A stretch of DNA of 64,000 nucleotides from Rhodoferax lithotrophicus (GCF_019973615.1 NZ_AP024238.1:1240001-1304000); one strand, 5' to 3'; shown: positions 39,197 to 47,071, numbered from the stretch's first letter. Program-made: numbers and translations. Notes: a model not told the origin generated them from the letters alone.

Positions 39197-40672
39197 ATGC
39201 CGCCCATGAAAACCCCTGAACTTCAGTTTGTCTGGCGTGGCGAGATCATCTCGCTGCGCAATGTACCACCCACCCGCACGCTGCTGCAGTTGCTGCGCGA
39301 AGACCTGGGCCACAGCGCCACCAAAGAGGGTTGCAACGAGGGCGACTGCGGGGCCTGCACCGTGGTGCTGGGTGAAAACCAGGGCGGCCAGATGCGCTAC
39401 CTGGCGGTCAACAGTTGCATTCGCCTGGCGCATTCGATTCACGGCATGGCCTTGTGGACGGCAGCAGACCTGAGCTCGCCAGACCAGACACCCCACCCGG
39501 TGCAACAAGCCTTGCACCAGTGCCATGCCAGCCAGTGCGGCTTTTGCACCCCGGGTTTTGCCATGAGCCTGTTTGGCCTGTACCAGAACCAGGTGCTGAA
39601 AGACCAGCCGGTGACGCGCAGCGTGGCGCAAGAAGCGCTGTCGGGCAACCTGTGCCGCTGCACCGGTTACCGGCCCATTCTGGATGCCGCTCAACAGATG
39701 CAGCACTTGCCCAAGCAGTCATTGGATGAAGCTCAATTGCTACAAAAATTAGAGCTGCTTGCGCATGATTCACCTGCGATAGAGGCCAATTTTTCATATA
39801 AAAACCCAGTCACACTGAAAAACTTGCTGAGCCAGCGTGCGGCCCACCCGCAAGCCCAGATCGTGGCGGGCTGTACCGATGTGGGCCTGTGGGTCAACAA
39901 GTTGCACATGGACTTTGCCCAGGTGCTGGATGTGACCCGTGTGGCAGAGCTGCGGCAAATCGAGGCCACCACCACCCACACGGTGATTGGCGCTGCGGTG
40001 CGGCTAAGCGATGCTTTTGCCGCCCTGGAGGCCGAGCGCCCCCAGTTGCACAGCTTCTTCAGCCGCTTTGCCGGGCTGCCGGTGCGCAACTCTGGCACGC
40101 TGGGCGGCAACATTGCCAATGGCTCCCCGATTGGCGACAGCATGCCGCTGCTGATTGCGCTGCGGACCAGCGTGGTGCTGATGAGTGTGCACGGCGCAAG
40201 GGAACTGCCGCTGGAAGACTTCTACACCGGTTACCGCAAAAACCTGCTGGCTGCCGACGAGGTGCTGGCCTATGTGCACATCCCCCGCCCGCAGGCTGGC
40301 GAAAACCTGCGGGCTTACAAAATCTCCAAGCGCCTGGAGGACGACATCTCAGCCGTCTGCCTGGTCATCAACTTGCAGATTCAAAACGGTCTCATCACCC
40401 AGGCCAGCATCGGCGCAGGCGGCGTGGCCGCCACCCCGGCGCGTGCCCGGCAGACCGAGGCGGCGTTACAAGGCCAGCCCTGGGCCCATGCCAGCCTGAG
40501 CCAAGCCATGGTCACCTTGCGCGGCGAATTCCAGCCGATTTCTGACATGCGGGCCAGCGCCGCTTACCGCACCCAGGTGCTGGGCAATCTGCTGGAACGC
40601 TTCTGGCAGGAGATTCAAGCCCCCACATCAGCCAGCCTGCTGAATCTGAGCCTGGAAGGAGATGCCCCATGA
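39197..40672 (+). CDS. xdhA: Xanthine dehydrogenase small subunit (FeS/FAD)
   Basis: Electron-transfer subunit of about 491 residues. The first [2Fe-2S] site is CNEGDCGACTVVL, the second is CGFCTPGF plus NLCRCTGYRPI. The FAD domain has ATDVGLW-like CTDVGLWVNK and NSGTLGGNIANGSPIGDSMP. The start could be 39197 or 39206; neither has a strong ribosome site. Residues about 179-203, in the linker between the FeS and FAD domains, derive from a dispersed-repeat copy. xdhB begins at the stop codon (ATGA overlap). Confidence 0.94.
   Translation: MPPMKTPELQFVWRGEIISLRNVPPTRTLLQLLREDLGHSATKEGCNEGDCGACTVVLGENQGGQMRYLAVNSCIRLAHSIHGMALWTAADLSSPDQTPHPVQQALHQCHASQCGFCTPGFAMSLFGLYQNQVLKDQPVTRSVAQEALSGNLCRCTGYRPILDAAQQMQHLPKQSLDEAQLLQKLELLAHDSPAIEANFSYKNPVTLKNLLSQRAAHPQAQIVAGCTDVGLWVNKLHMDFAQVLDVTRVAELRQIEATTTHTVIGAAVRLSDAFAALEAERPQLHSFFSRFAGLPVRNSGTLGGNIANGSPIGDSMPLLIALRTSVVLMSVHGARELPLEDFYTGYRKNLLAADEVLAYVHIPRPQAGENLRAYKISKRLEDDISAVCLVINLQIQNGLITQASIGAGGVAATPARARQTEAALQGQPWAHASLSQAMVTLRGEFQPISDMRASAAYRTQVLGNLLERFWQEIQAPTSASLLNLSLEGDAP
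39731..39805 (+). repeat. Dispersed ~75-bp repeat, in-frame copy inside xdhA
   Basis: Contains GAGCTGCTTGCGC, GATAGAGGCC and TTTTTCATATAAAAA in the family order. It aligns without gaps to 2787-2861 in xseA, in the same reading frame; 12 of 25 encoded residues match. Confidence 0.75.
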
Positions 40673-42975
40673 CAACAACCGCAGCGGGCCAGTCCCACCC
40701 CCACGAAAGTGCCGCCGCCCAAATTGCCGGTGCAGCCCTCTACATTGACGACCTGCCCGAGGTGCGCGGCACACTCTACGCCGCCCCGATCCTGTCCAAG
40801 GTGGCGCATGGCAAGCTGATCAGCATCGACACGCAAGCAGCCCTGGCCCGGCCCGGCGTGCGTGCGGTGCTGCTGGCCGCCGATGTGCCCGGCCACAAGA
40901 TGCTGGCCGCCTTTGCCGGGGACGAGCCGGTGTTTGCCATCGACACCGTGCAGTATGTCGGCCAGGCCCTGGGTGTGGTGGTGGCCGACAGCATGGCGCA
41001 AGCGCTGCATGCTGCCCGCCTAGTGACCGCGCAAATTGAACCCTTGCCCGCCGTGCTGGACGTGCGCCAGGCCCTGGCAGCGCAGAGTTTTGTGCTGCCG
41101 CCGGTGACGGTGCGCCGGGGTGATGCCGCCCAGGCATTGGCGCATGCGCCGCACCGCTTTCAAGGCACGCTGGAGGTCGGTGGCCAGGAACACTTTTACC
41201 TGGAAGGCCAGATCGCCTACGCCCTGCCGCAAGAGCAAAACCAGTGGCTCATCCACAGCAGCACCCAGCACCCCGGCGAGGTGCAGCACTGGGTAGCGCA
41301 TGCGCTGGGCTTGGATAACCATGCGGTGCGGGTCGAATGCCGCCGCATGGGCGGAGGCTTTGGCGGCAAGGAAACCCAGGCCGGGCATCTGACGGTGTGG
41401 GCCGCCGTGGCCGCGCACAAGCTGCAACGCCCGGTGAAACTGCGACTGGATCGGGACGACGATTTCATGCTGACCGGCAAGCGCCACCCCTTCTCTTACG
41501 ACTATCAGGTCGGCTTTGACGACACCGGCCGACTGTGTGGCCTGCAAGTACAAATGCTGGCGCACTGCGGCTTCAGCGCCGACTTGTCTGGCCCGGTGGC
41601 GGATCGGGCGATTTTTCATGCCGACAACGCCTACTTTTTGCAAGATGTCGAGATCAGTTCTTACCGCTGCAAGCTCAACACCCAGAGCCACACCGCATTC
41701 CGTGGCTTTGGCGGGCCGCAGGGCATGATCGTCACCGAAACCATTCTGGGCGACATTGCCCGCTACCTCAAGCTAGACCCCTTGGCGGTGCGCCAGCGCA
41801 ACCTGTACAGCGAAGAGCCGGTCGATGCAGATGCCAACGTCAAGCGCAACACCACCCACTACGGCATGCAAGTGGAAGGCAATATCCTCGCCCCATTGCT
41901 CTCAAAATTGGAGCTGTCTGCGCAATACCAGCAACGCCGAGAGGCCATTTTGGCTTGGAACTCTGAAAACTCGGTGGTGAAACGCGGCATCGCCATCACA
42001 CCAGTCAAATTTGGCATCAGCTTCACCGCCACGCTGTTCAACCAGGCCGGGGCCTTGGTGCATGTGTACCTGGACGGCAGCATCAGCGTGAACCATGGCG
42101 GCACCGAGATGGGCCAAGGTTTACACACCAAAGTGGCGCAAATCGTGGCCGATGAACTGGGTGTGCCGCTGCACCGGGTGCGCGCCAGCGCCAGCGACAC
42201 CAGCAAAATCCCCAACGCCTCAGCCACCGCTGCCTCTGCCGGCACCGATCTGAATGGCCGCGCCGCCCAGTTTGCGGCCCGCCATGTGCGTGACAACCTG
42301 GCTGCGTTTGTGTGTGGGCTGGACGGCGTGGGCGCTGGCGCGGTGCAGTTTGCTGGCGGGCAGGTGATCACCCCCAAAGCCACACGCAGCTTTGAGGTGG
42401 TGGTGGCGCTGGCCTACGCCAACCGCATCCAGCTCTGGAGCGACGGTTTTTACCGCACGCCCAAAATCCACTACGACAAAACCACCCTGACCGGGCGGCC
42501 GTTTTACTACTTTGCCTATGGCGCAGCCTGCACCGAGGTTGCCATTGACACCCTCACCGGAGAAAGCCGGGTACTGAAGGTCGACATCCTGCACGACGTG
42601 GGCCGCTCCATCAACCCCGCGCTGGACATCGGCCAGATCGAAGGCGGCTTTGTGCAAGGCATGGGCTGGCTCATCACCGAAGAACTGGTCTGGAATGCCC
42701 AGGGTGTGCTGAGCACCCACGCCCCCAGCACCTACAAGATCCCCACCGCTGGCGATGTGCCGGAACACTTCAAAATCGACTTGTGGCCCGAGCCGAACAC
42801 CGAGGACAACGTATTCGGCTCCAAAGCCGTCGGCGAGCCACCCTTCATGCTGGCCATCAGCGTGTTTGAGGCGCTGCGTGACGCGGTGGCGCAGGCGCGG
42901 GGGGATGGGGAGGTGGTGCGGCTGACTGCGCCGGCTACGGCGGAGAATGTGCTGCGGGCGTTGGGGGGTGATTAG
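40669..42975 (+). CDS. xdhB: Xanthine dehydrogenase molybdopterin-binding subunit
   Basis: Catalytic Mo subunit of 768 residues, oxidising hypoxanthine and xanthine to urate. Motifs: GGFGGKETQ, RGFGGPQG, GTEMGQGLHTKV, LTPVKFGISFT-like TPVKFGISFT, and the catalytic Glu in KAVGEPPFMLAISV. ATGA overlap with xdhA. The last 41 bp recur imperfectly at 45806-45847. The maturation gene xdhC, often next in line, is not present in the window. Confidence 0.95.
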   Translation: MTTTAAGQSHPHESAAAQIAGAALYIDDLPEVRGTLYAAPILSKVAHGKLISIDTQAALARPGVRAVLLAADVPGHKMLAAFAGDEPVFAIDTVQYVGQALGVVVADSMAQALHAARLVTAQIEPLPAVLDVRQALAAQSFVLPPVTVRRGDAAQALAHAPHRFQGTLEVGGQEHFYLEGQIAYALPQEQNQWLIHSSTQHPGEVQHWVAHALGLDNHAVRVECRRMGGGFGGKETQAGHLTVWAAVAAHKLQRPVKLRLDRDDDFMLTGKRHPFSYDYQVGFDDTGRLCGLQVQMLAHCGFSADLSGPVADRAIFHADNAYFLQDVEISSYRCKLNTQSHTAFRGFGGPQGMIVTETILGDIARYLKLDPLAVRQRNLYSEEPVDADANVKRNTTHYGMQVEGNILAPLLSKLELSAQYQQRREAILAWNSENSVVKRGIAITPVKFGISFTATLFNQAGALVHVYLDGSISVNHGGTEMGQGLHTKVAQIVADELGVPLHRVRASASDTSKIPNASATAASAGTDLNGRAAQFAARHVRDNLAAFVCGLDGVGAGAVQFAGGQVITPKATRSFEVVVALAYANRIQLWSDGFYRTPKIHYDKTTLTGRPFYYFAYGAACTEVAIDTLTGESRVLKVDILHDVGRSINPALDIGQIEGGFVQGMGWLITEELVWNAQGVLSTHAPSTYKIPTAGDVPEHFKIDLWPEPNTEDNVFGSKAVGEPPFMLAISVFEALRDAVAQARGDGEVVRLTAPATAENVLRALGGD
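41890..41956 (+). repeat. Possible repeat-like stretch inside xdhB
   Basis: CTCTCAAAATTGGAGCTGTC then TGCGCAAT and GAGAGGCCATTTTGGCT resemble the repeat family, but the encoded residues also fit the normal XdhB pattern, so convergence is possible. Confidence 0.3.
42932..42972. repeat. Direct repeat, left copy (3' end of xdhB)
   Basis: Starts CGGCTACGGCGG and ends in GCGGGCGTTGGGGGGTGAT at the xdhB stop. The other copy is 45806-45847, differing by two substitutions and one indel. Confidence 0.75.
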
Positions 42976-42996
42976 GGGTGGGGCGGGAGTGTCAGG

Positions 42997-43034
42997 TAGA
43001 GGCTGTTATGCGGAGCTGTACATAACAGCCTCTA
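42997..43034. repeat. Hairpin just after xdhB
   Basis: TAGAGGCTGTTATG (42997-43010) and CATAACAGCCTCTA (43021-43034) are a perfect 14-bp inverted repeat with a 10-nt loop. No T-run follows, so it is not a standard terminator; its right arm overlaps the left end of the neighbouring TIR element. Confidence 0.75.
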
Positions 43035-43367
43035 TGCTCATATCGCAACTATGCGCAGATGGTTGGGTGCAGATGACGCTCAGGCAGGCATCGCGCGGCA
43101 CGCGGCCAGGTGGCCGGATGCAAAGCTGGACATAGTTTTCCGGTCGGAGCCATGGGTGGATACCACTTCGGGAAATCCCCGTGGGCAGCATCCACCGTTT
43201 TCTTCACAGCTACACCCAATACAAAGATGGTGGCTGCAATGCTCCGTGCTCGTTCACGAGAGCCATAACTATGCACAGACTTCGTCGGCCCCGAAGTCTC
43301 ACTGCCAGAGGGGCCGACGGCATTTACAAACAACCATCTGCACATAGTTGTCACCTGCGCATAGAGA
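43029..43367. mobile_element. MITE-like element with 37-bp imperfect terminal inverted repeats
   Basis: Left end 43029-43065 and the reverse complement of the right end 43331-43367 agree at 30 of 37 positions. Each end contains two tandem copies of a CTATGCGCAG-like box (for example AACTATGCGCAGATGG and, on the right, CATCTGCACATAGTTG plus CTGCGCATAG). A further AACTATGCACAGAC box lies inside at 43267, and a CGTCGGCCCC / GGGGCCGACG inverted repeat at about 43283-43319. No coding capacity; non-autonomous or a remnant. Confidence 0.65.
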
Positions 43368-43602
43368 CCCATTGCTGTCGTTCGCTCCGCTACAAAGCAG
43401 TCACTTAACAAATGAAAGAGGCACTTTCGTCAGGTCAAAGGGATGCAGTTGATCTACCCGGATGGCTGTGTAGCAGATGCGGTGGCCAACATCCTGCGTA
43501 GACAAGTGCAGGAATTAACGCGATAGCTGTTTCCTTTTCGCAAGTTCATGGCTTTCAGTCGTGAGAGAATGCGTAGTTGAATCTACCTAACTCGTTACAT
43601 AA

Positions 43603-44814
43603 ATGCTACTTTCGGTCAACATCCGTAAATTTCGATCGTGCAACAGCGTCGAACTGAATGATATGCACGAGTTGCTGGCGCTCATTGGGCGAAATGGCGT
43701 TGGTAAGACTAACATTCTCAAAGCCATTGAGTGGGCGGCCGGTATTGAATCCTTGCCGTCGGGAATTGGTCCCGATATTGGTAGCCCGATACGGGGGGAT
43801 ATCGTATTGAGAATGACGCTAGGCAATCAAATTTTTCGATATGCCGTTGCGGTCGATTTCGACATGGAAAAGGAATCAGAAATACAAGCCAATGCCTTCC
43901 CAGCTTTCTTTTTGAAAGAAGAATTGACAATAGAGTCCGACGACGGCGGCGCCGAAATCATGATCTTCTCGCTAAATAGGGGAGACTTGAAAGTTGGAGA
44001 TGGATCAATTGCTGCAAAAATTGGGTCGCTGAGTCCTGGTGGCTCGGCAATCTTGGCTTTGTATCCTGATCATAAAGTGGCGCCTCTTCTGAGAGAGGTG
44101 ATTGCGTTTCTTTCTGCTATTCGCTACTACCCACTCGAAGAAATAGAGGATGATGGGCGAGCCAACCTGTTTGTGTCAAACAATGAGTTTCAAACATGGG
44201 TTAGTACACGATCCAAGACTCAAGGTGCGAACAAGTTGATATTGTTGAAGATATTGGACTTAAAGCTCAATCGCCCAGAAACGTTCAACGAATTGCTGGC
44301 GTTGCTTGGGCCTGATGGTCTTGCGTTAATTTCAAACATACTTGTACGGACTTTTGAAATTCCCGCTGCTCTGGAAGAAGAATCAAAGAAAGATCAGACC
44401 AGAAAGTACCACTTCATAGAATTTGCGCCAACAGGAACGAAAGAGGAATCGGTCTACCCGTTTTCGAGCCTGTCATTTGGAACGCGCAGAATCATTAGGC
44501 TTGTAACATCTGTAGTGTACGATGATGCATCCGTTTCGCTAATAGAGCAACCCGAAGACGGAATACACCATGGTCTATTACATAAGCTAATTCCGCTCCT
44601 GCGATCATACGCAAACCCCAAACAATTTTTGGTCACGAGTCATTCGACCGCGGTATTCAATCGAATTGAGCCCAGTGAAATACGACTCGTTGATCTCGCG
44701 GACGGCCAAACCACTATTCGTTCATTGACGGCGACAGAGCTCAGTGCCGCCGAAAGCTTCATGGAAAATGACGGCCCCTTGTCAGAGTTTGTCGAATCGG
44801 TGCAGGAGCAGTAA
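43603..44814 (+). CDS. OLD/RecF-like AAA ATPase, candidate defence protein
   Basis: ATPase of 403 residues with an SMC/ABC-type head: N-terminal strands LLSVNIRKFRSCNSVEL, Walker A GRNGVGKTN (29-37), signature-like LSFGTRR (290-296), Walker B SLIEQPEDGIHHG (312-324) and H-loop VTSHST (344-349). It ends after the ATPase with no TOPRIM domain of its own, but the next gene, 2 bp later, supplies a TOPRIM-like protein. Base composition is clearly lower in GC than xdhB. Probable acquired defence operon. Confidence 0.8.
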   Translation: MLLSVNIRKFRSCNSVELNDMHELLALIGRNGVGKTNILKAIEWAAGIESLPSGIGPDIGSPIRGDIVLRMTLGNQIFRYAVAVDFDMEKESEIQANAFPAFFLKEELTIESDDGGAEIMIFSLNRGDLKVGDGSIAAKIGSLSPGGSAILALYPDHKVAPLLREVIAFLSAIRYYPLEEIEDDGRANLFVSNNEFQTWVSTRSKTQGANKLILLKILDLKLNRPETFNELLALLGPDGLALISNILVRTFEIPAALEEESKKDQTRKYHFIEFAPTGTKEESVYPFSSLSFGTRRIIRLVTSVVYDDASVSLIEQPEDGIHHGLLHKLIPLLRSYANPKQFLVTSHSTAVFNRIEPSEIRLVDLADGQTTIRSLTATELSAAESFMENDGPLSEFVESVQEQ

Positions 44815-44816
44815 CT

Positions 44817-45383
44817 TTGTACGCAGTTCTTGCCGAAGACACTTCAGACGTTGAAACTCTAACGACCTTAATAAAGCGGATCGCGAACAACAACGGTATC
44901 AGCGTAAAAGGAAAAGGGTATTGCGGATGCTCTGGGATGTTGATTAAAGGCGCTCGTGACTTGCGCATGTTTCACGACATGGGAAGGACGCAGCGCTATG
45001 TTGTGTGTTACGACTCTGATGGTTGTGATCCAGTTGTGCGACGCCAAGAACTCATTGATAAAGTGATTGGGCCATCAGGCGTAATGGCGCCAATTTGTGC
45101 TTTGGTGCCAACCCAGGAGATGGAGTCATGGATATTGGCTGACATCAGTGCAGTGCAGAAGGTGATAACTGGCTGGGTTCCGGACAAGGATATTTTGCAT
45201 CCAGAGACGATTGATAGCCCCAAGGAGTATCTGGAAAAGATGAGCCGCCTGAGGCAGCGACCACGCTATTCTCATGCAACGCATAACTCGAAAATTGCAA
45301 AATACTTAGATATCGCCAAATTATTGAGTAAGTGTCCTTCTTTCGCTCCGCTCTATAAATTGGTGACAACGGGTAAGGCGTAA
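44817..45383 (+). CDS. TOPRIM-like DUF4276-type protein, partner of the AAA ATPase
   Basis: Protein of 188 residues starting at a TTG at 44817, two bases after the ATPase stop, with AGGAG about 9 bp upstream. Acidic motifs fit a TOPRIM fold: AED at 6-8 (VLAEDTSDVETL), DSD at 66-68 (VVCYDSDGCD) and VPTQEMESWILAD (98-109). A conserved-looking RPRYSHATHN (148-157) and CPSFAPLYKLV end follow. Family assignment is from motif memory. Together with the ATPase it would form a split equivalent of an OLD nuclease. Confidence 0.72.
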   Translation: MYAVLAEDTSDVETLTTLIKRIANNNGISVKGKGYCGCSGMLIKGARDLRMFHDMGRTQRYVVCYDSDGCDPVVRRQELIDKVIGPSGVMAPICALVPTQEMESWILADISAVQKVITGWVPDKDILHPETIDSPKEYLEKMSRLRQRPRYSHATHNSKIAKYLDIAKLLSKCPSFAPLYKLVTTGKA

Positions 45384-45693
45384 GGATTATCCTGAGATTC
45401 CAGGATATCCGATGGGGCATACCTGAATTCCACCCGCTAATGCTGATGCCCTAACAAGTAGCAAAGCCCATGCTGCCATGGGTAGTAGCCAATTTCACAA
45501 GAAGTTGAAGTTATTTCCACACATTTGAACCCTGTCGCCTATCCTAGTGAAATTTGGTTGACGTCGAGTTCACGTCTTTCGACGTTTCATTTGGTTAGCA
45601 CTATAGCCCAGTGGGCCATGCGCCTGAATGGCTGCTCCCGCTGCCAAGCGGCTGAAGACATCACTCAAAAGCATGCATAGCTCTCTCCAGCAG
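45384..45693. other. Gene-free stretch after the AAA/TOPRIM operon
   Basis: No gene is supported in 310 bases. A short ACGTCGA/TCGACGT inverted repeat lies around 45563-45587. The rest shows nothing recognisable. Confidence 0.4.
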
Positions 45694-45805
45694 TCAAGCC
45701 GCCGTGTGCGTATTCTTCCACTCTCGCATCCTGTCGTTTACCCGTGTCTGCCAGCTTCGCCCAGTGGCGCGTAACGCCGCCAGCACATCTGAATCCAAGC
45801 GCAAT
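45694..45805 (-). pseudogene. Truncated BrnA-type antitoxin (C-terminal RHH domain)
   Basis: On the minus strand the end of an open frame reads LRLDSDVLAALRATGRSW and then QTRVNDRMREWKNTHTAA-stop, a clear BrnA ribbon-helix-helix C-terminus. Upstream of LRLDS the frame runs into the xdhB-end duplicate at 45806 and then into non-family sequence, so the N-terminal half and the brnT toxin gene are missing. A remnant of a type II toxin-antitoxin locus cut by recombination. Confidence 0.7.
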
Positions 45806-45847
45806 CGGCTACGGCGGGGAATGTGTTGCGGGCGTTGGAGGGGTGAT
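45806..45847. repeat. Direct repeat, right copy (duplicate of xdhB 3' end)
   Basis: CGGCTACGGCGGGGAATGTG then TTGCGGGCGTTGGAGGGGTG-AT: about 93% identical to 42932-42972. It directly abuts the truncated brnA and marks the far side of the inserted segment. Confidence 0.75.
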
Positions 45848-46069
45848 GCAAGGCAGGCCGGGCATGTCTGGCAAAGACCATTTTGCAGAATTTCGCCCTG
45901 CTGAATTGCCATCCAGAAAGCCGACTTTAGGCAGCAAAATTGGGCTGCCATCGGCTGATGCGTCAGGCGTTGTCTCAAGCAACCCTAGGTGGTCAGTAGA
46001 TGGCACAAACCAATTTGCTAATAGTTGGTCTACACTGCAGATCATGTTTCACCTCCAAAAGGCAAGTCA

Positions 46070-46537
46070 ATGACCACAACTGCCGAGACTATTGATCACG
46101 CAACACTTGAACACCTGGCAGGCGCAGGCGCTATCCGTGGGGCTAGTGTTGTCGGCCATCCTGGTGGCTGGGGTGTCGTGTTTCAGTACGGCACGACCGA
46201 GCGCGCCCTTGCGGTCAAGCGTGGCCAGGTTCGTATTTTTAAAAAGTTCGACACGCTTGTGGTCTACCTCAAGCAAATCGGCATTGAGACATTCAAGACT
46301 GACACCAGGCAATTCGACCCCACAGTCACGCACGTCAAGCGGGCCGACACTTCGCAGCGAATGCGCAAAGCCCATGAAGCTGCGGCACACGATACGTGGT
46401 TTCGCACCCAGGTTGAGCACGGCATCAAAGAAGCCGACGATCCAAACACGCAATGGGTATCCAATGAGGCCGTCAAAGCCACCAGCGCCAAGTTGCGTGC
46501 GGCTTGGGCCAAGAAAGCACAAGCGGCGGCAGCTTGA
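46070..46537 (+). CDS. Antitoxin of a ParE-type toxin-antitoxin pair
   Basis: Protein of 155 residues from the ATG at 46070. The N-terminal ~80 residues (LEHLAGAGAIRGASVVGHPG, KRGQVRIFKKFDTLVVYLKQIG) form a compact domain of unknown type. The C-terminal part (HDTWFRTQVEHGIKEADDP) resembles the helical toxin-wrapping region of PaaA-like antitoxins. It overlaps the toxin start by TTGA, the normal layout of such modules, so it should neutralise the downstream toxin and repress the operon. Confidence 0.7.
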   Translation: MTTTAETIDHATLEHLAGAGAIRGASVVGHPGGWGVVFQYGTTERALAVKRGQVRIFKKFDTLVVYLKQIGIETFKTDTRQFDPTVTHVKRADTSQRMRKAHEAAAHDTWFRTQVEHGIKEADDPNTQWVSNEAVKATSAKLRAAWAKKAQAAAA

Positions 46538-46821
46538 AAACCATCAAGTGGCTACCCACAGCCAGCACCCATCGATTTGAACAACTGGACTACATCGCCC
46601 AGGACAACCCCTTGGCCGCAATGAGTCAGGACGAGCAGATCGAGCACCAAGTAGACATGCTGATGCAACACCCGCAAATGGGACGGCCAGGGCGAATGAA
46701 AGGCACCCGCGAGCTGGTGATCAGCCGCACGCCGTTTATCGTGGTCTACCGTGTCAAAGGCACGCACATCGAGATCATCCGGCTGCTGCACAGCTCGCAG
46801 CAGTGGCCAGTCAAGGTCTGA
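46534..46821 (+). CDS. ParE/RelE superfamily toxin
   Basis: Toxin of 95 residues starting at TTG 46534, overlapping the antitoxin stop. The C-terminus GTRELVISRTPFIVVYRVKG then THIEIIRLLHSSQQWP is characteristic of ParE-type toxins (plasmid stabilisation family). Whether it poisons gyrase or cuts mRNA is not decided by the sequence. The pair seems intact, unlike the remnants on both sides. Confidence 0.82.
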   Translation: MKTIKWLPTASTHRFEQLDYIAQDNPLAAMSQDEQIEHQVDMLMQHPQMGRPGRMKGTRELVISRTPFIVVYRVKGTHIEIIRLLHSSQQWPVKV

Positions 46822-46912
46822 TGCCGCAGTCTGCGAGCGGCGTTCGATTTGTCTCCAAATTCATGAAATTGGATTACCCGCAAGCTGGCATTGTTTTCAT
46901 TCAAAAACGTCC

Positions 46913-47040
46913 TCACCCCAATGGCAAATACAAGGCCATCGACATATCTTGACAAGCCTTGAAACCGCAGTGTTGGTAGAGCGCTTTGCCTTTTCATTTT
47001 TGGCATCGACCACAAGGGCATCCCCACATCCATGGGCATA
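46913..47040 (-). pseudogene. Frameshifted C-terminal fragment of a GNAT toxin (TacT-like)
   Basis: Minus-strand sequence reads ALVVDAKNEKAKR in one frame and, after a one-base shift, YQHCGFKACQDMSMALYLPLG-stop in the next. Joined, this is the typical end of a GNAT acetyltransferase toxin. The N-terminal two-thirds are gone. It follows the DUF1778 antitoxin remnant, the normal gene order. Confidence 0.6.
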
Positions 47041-47071
47041 CTCATGACCACTGGAACCCCGCAACAACCCC

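Larger units (their letters stand above)
42976..43602. other. Gene-free accessory segment between xdhB and the AAA ATPase gene
   Basis: Holds a 14-bp-stem hairpin, a ~339-bp element with terminal inverted repeats, and AT-richer DNA upstream of the ATPase gene. A 27-codon open frame at 43443-43526 (MQLIYPDGCVADAV...) is too short to support. No transposase or integrase gene is seen. Confidence 0.55.

Noticed and set aside
45145..45420. 91-codon minus-strand frame overlapping the TOPRIM-like gene
   Set aside because: Antisense to a better supported gene and without ribosome site or recognisable content.
45744..46073. 109-codon plus-strand frame before the TA module
   Set aside because: Runs through the brnA remnant and the xdhB duplicate in antisense; no family, no start signal.
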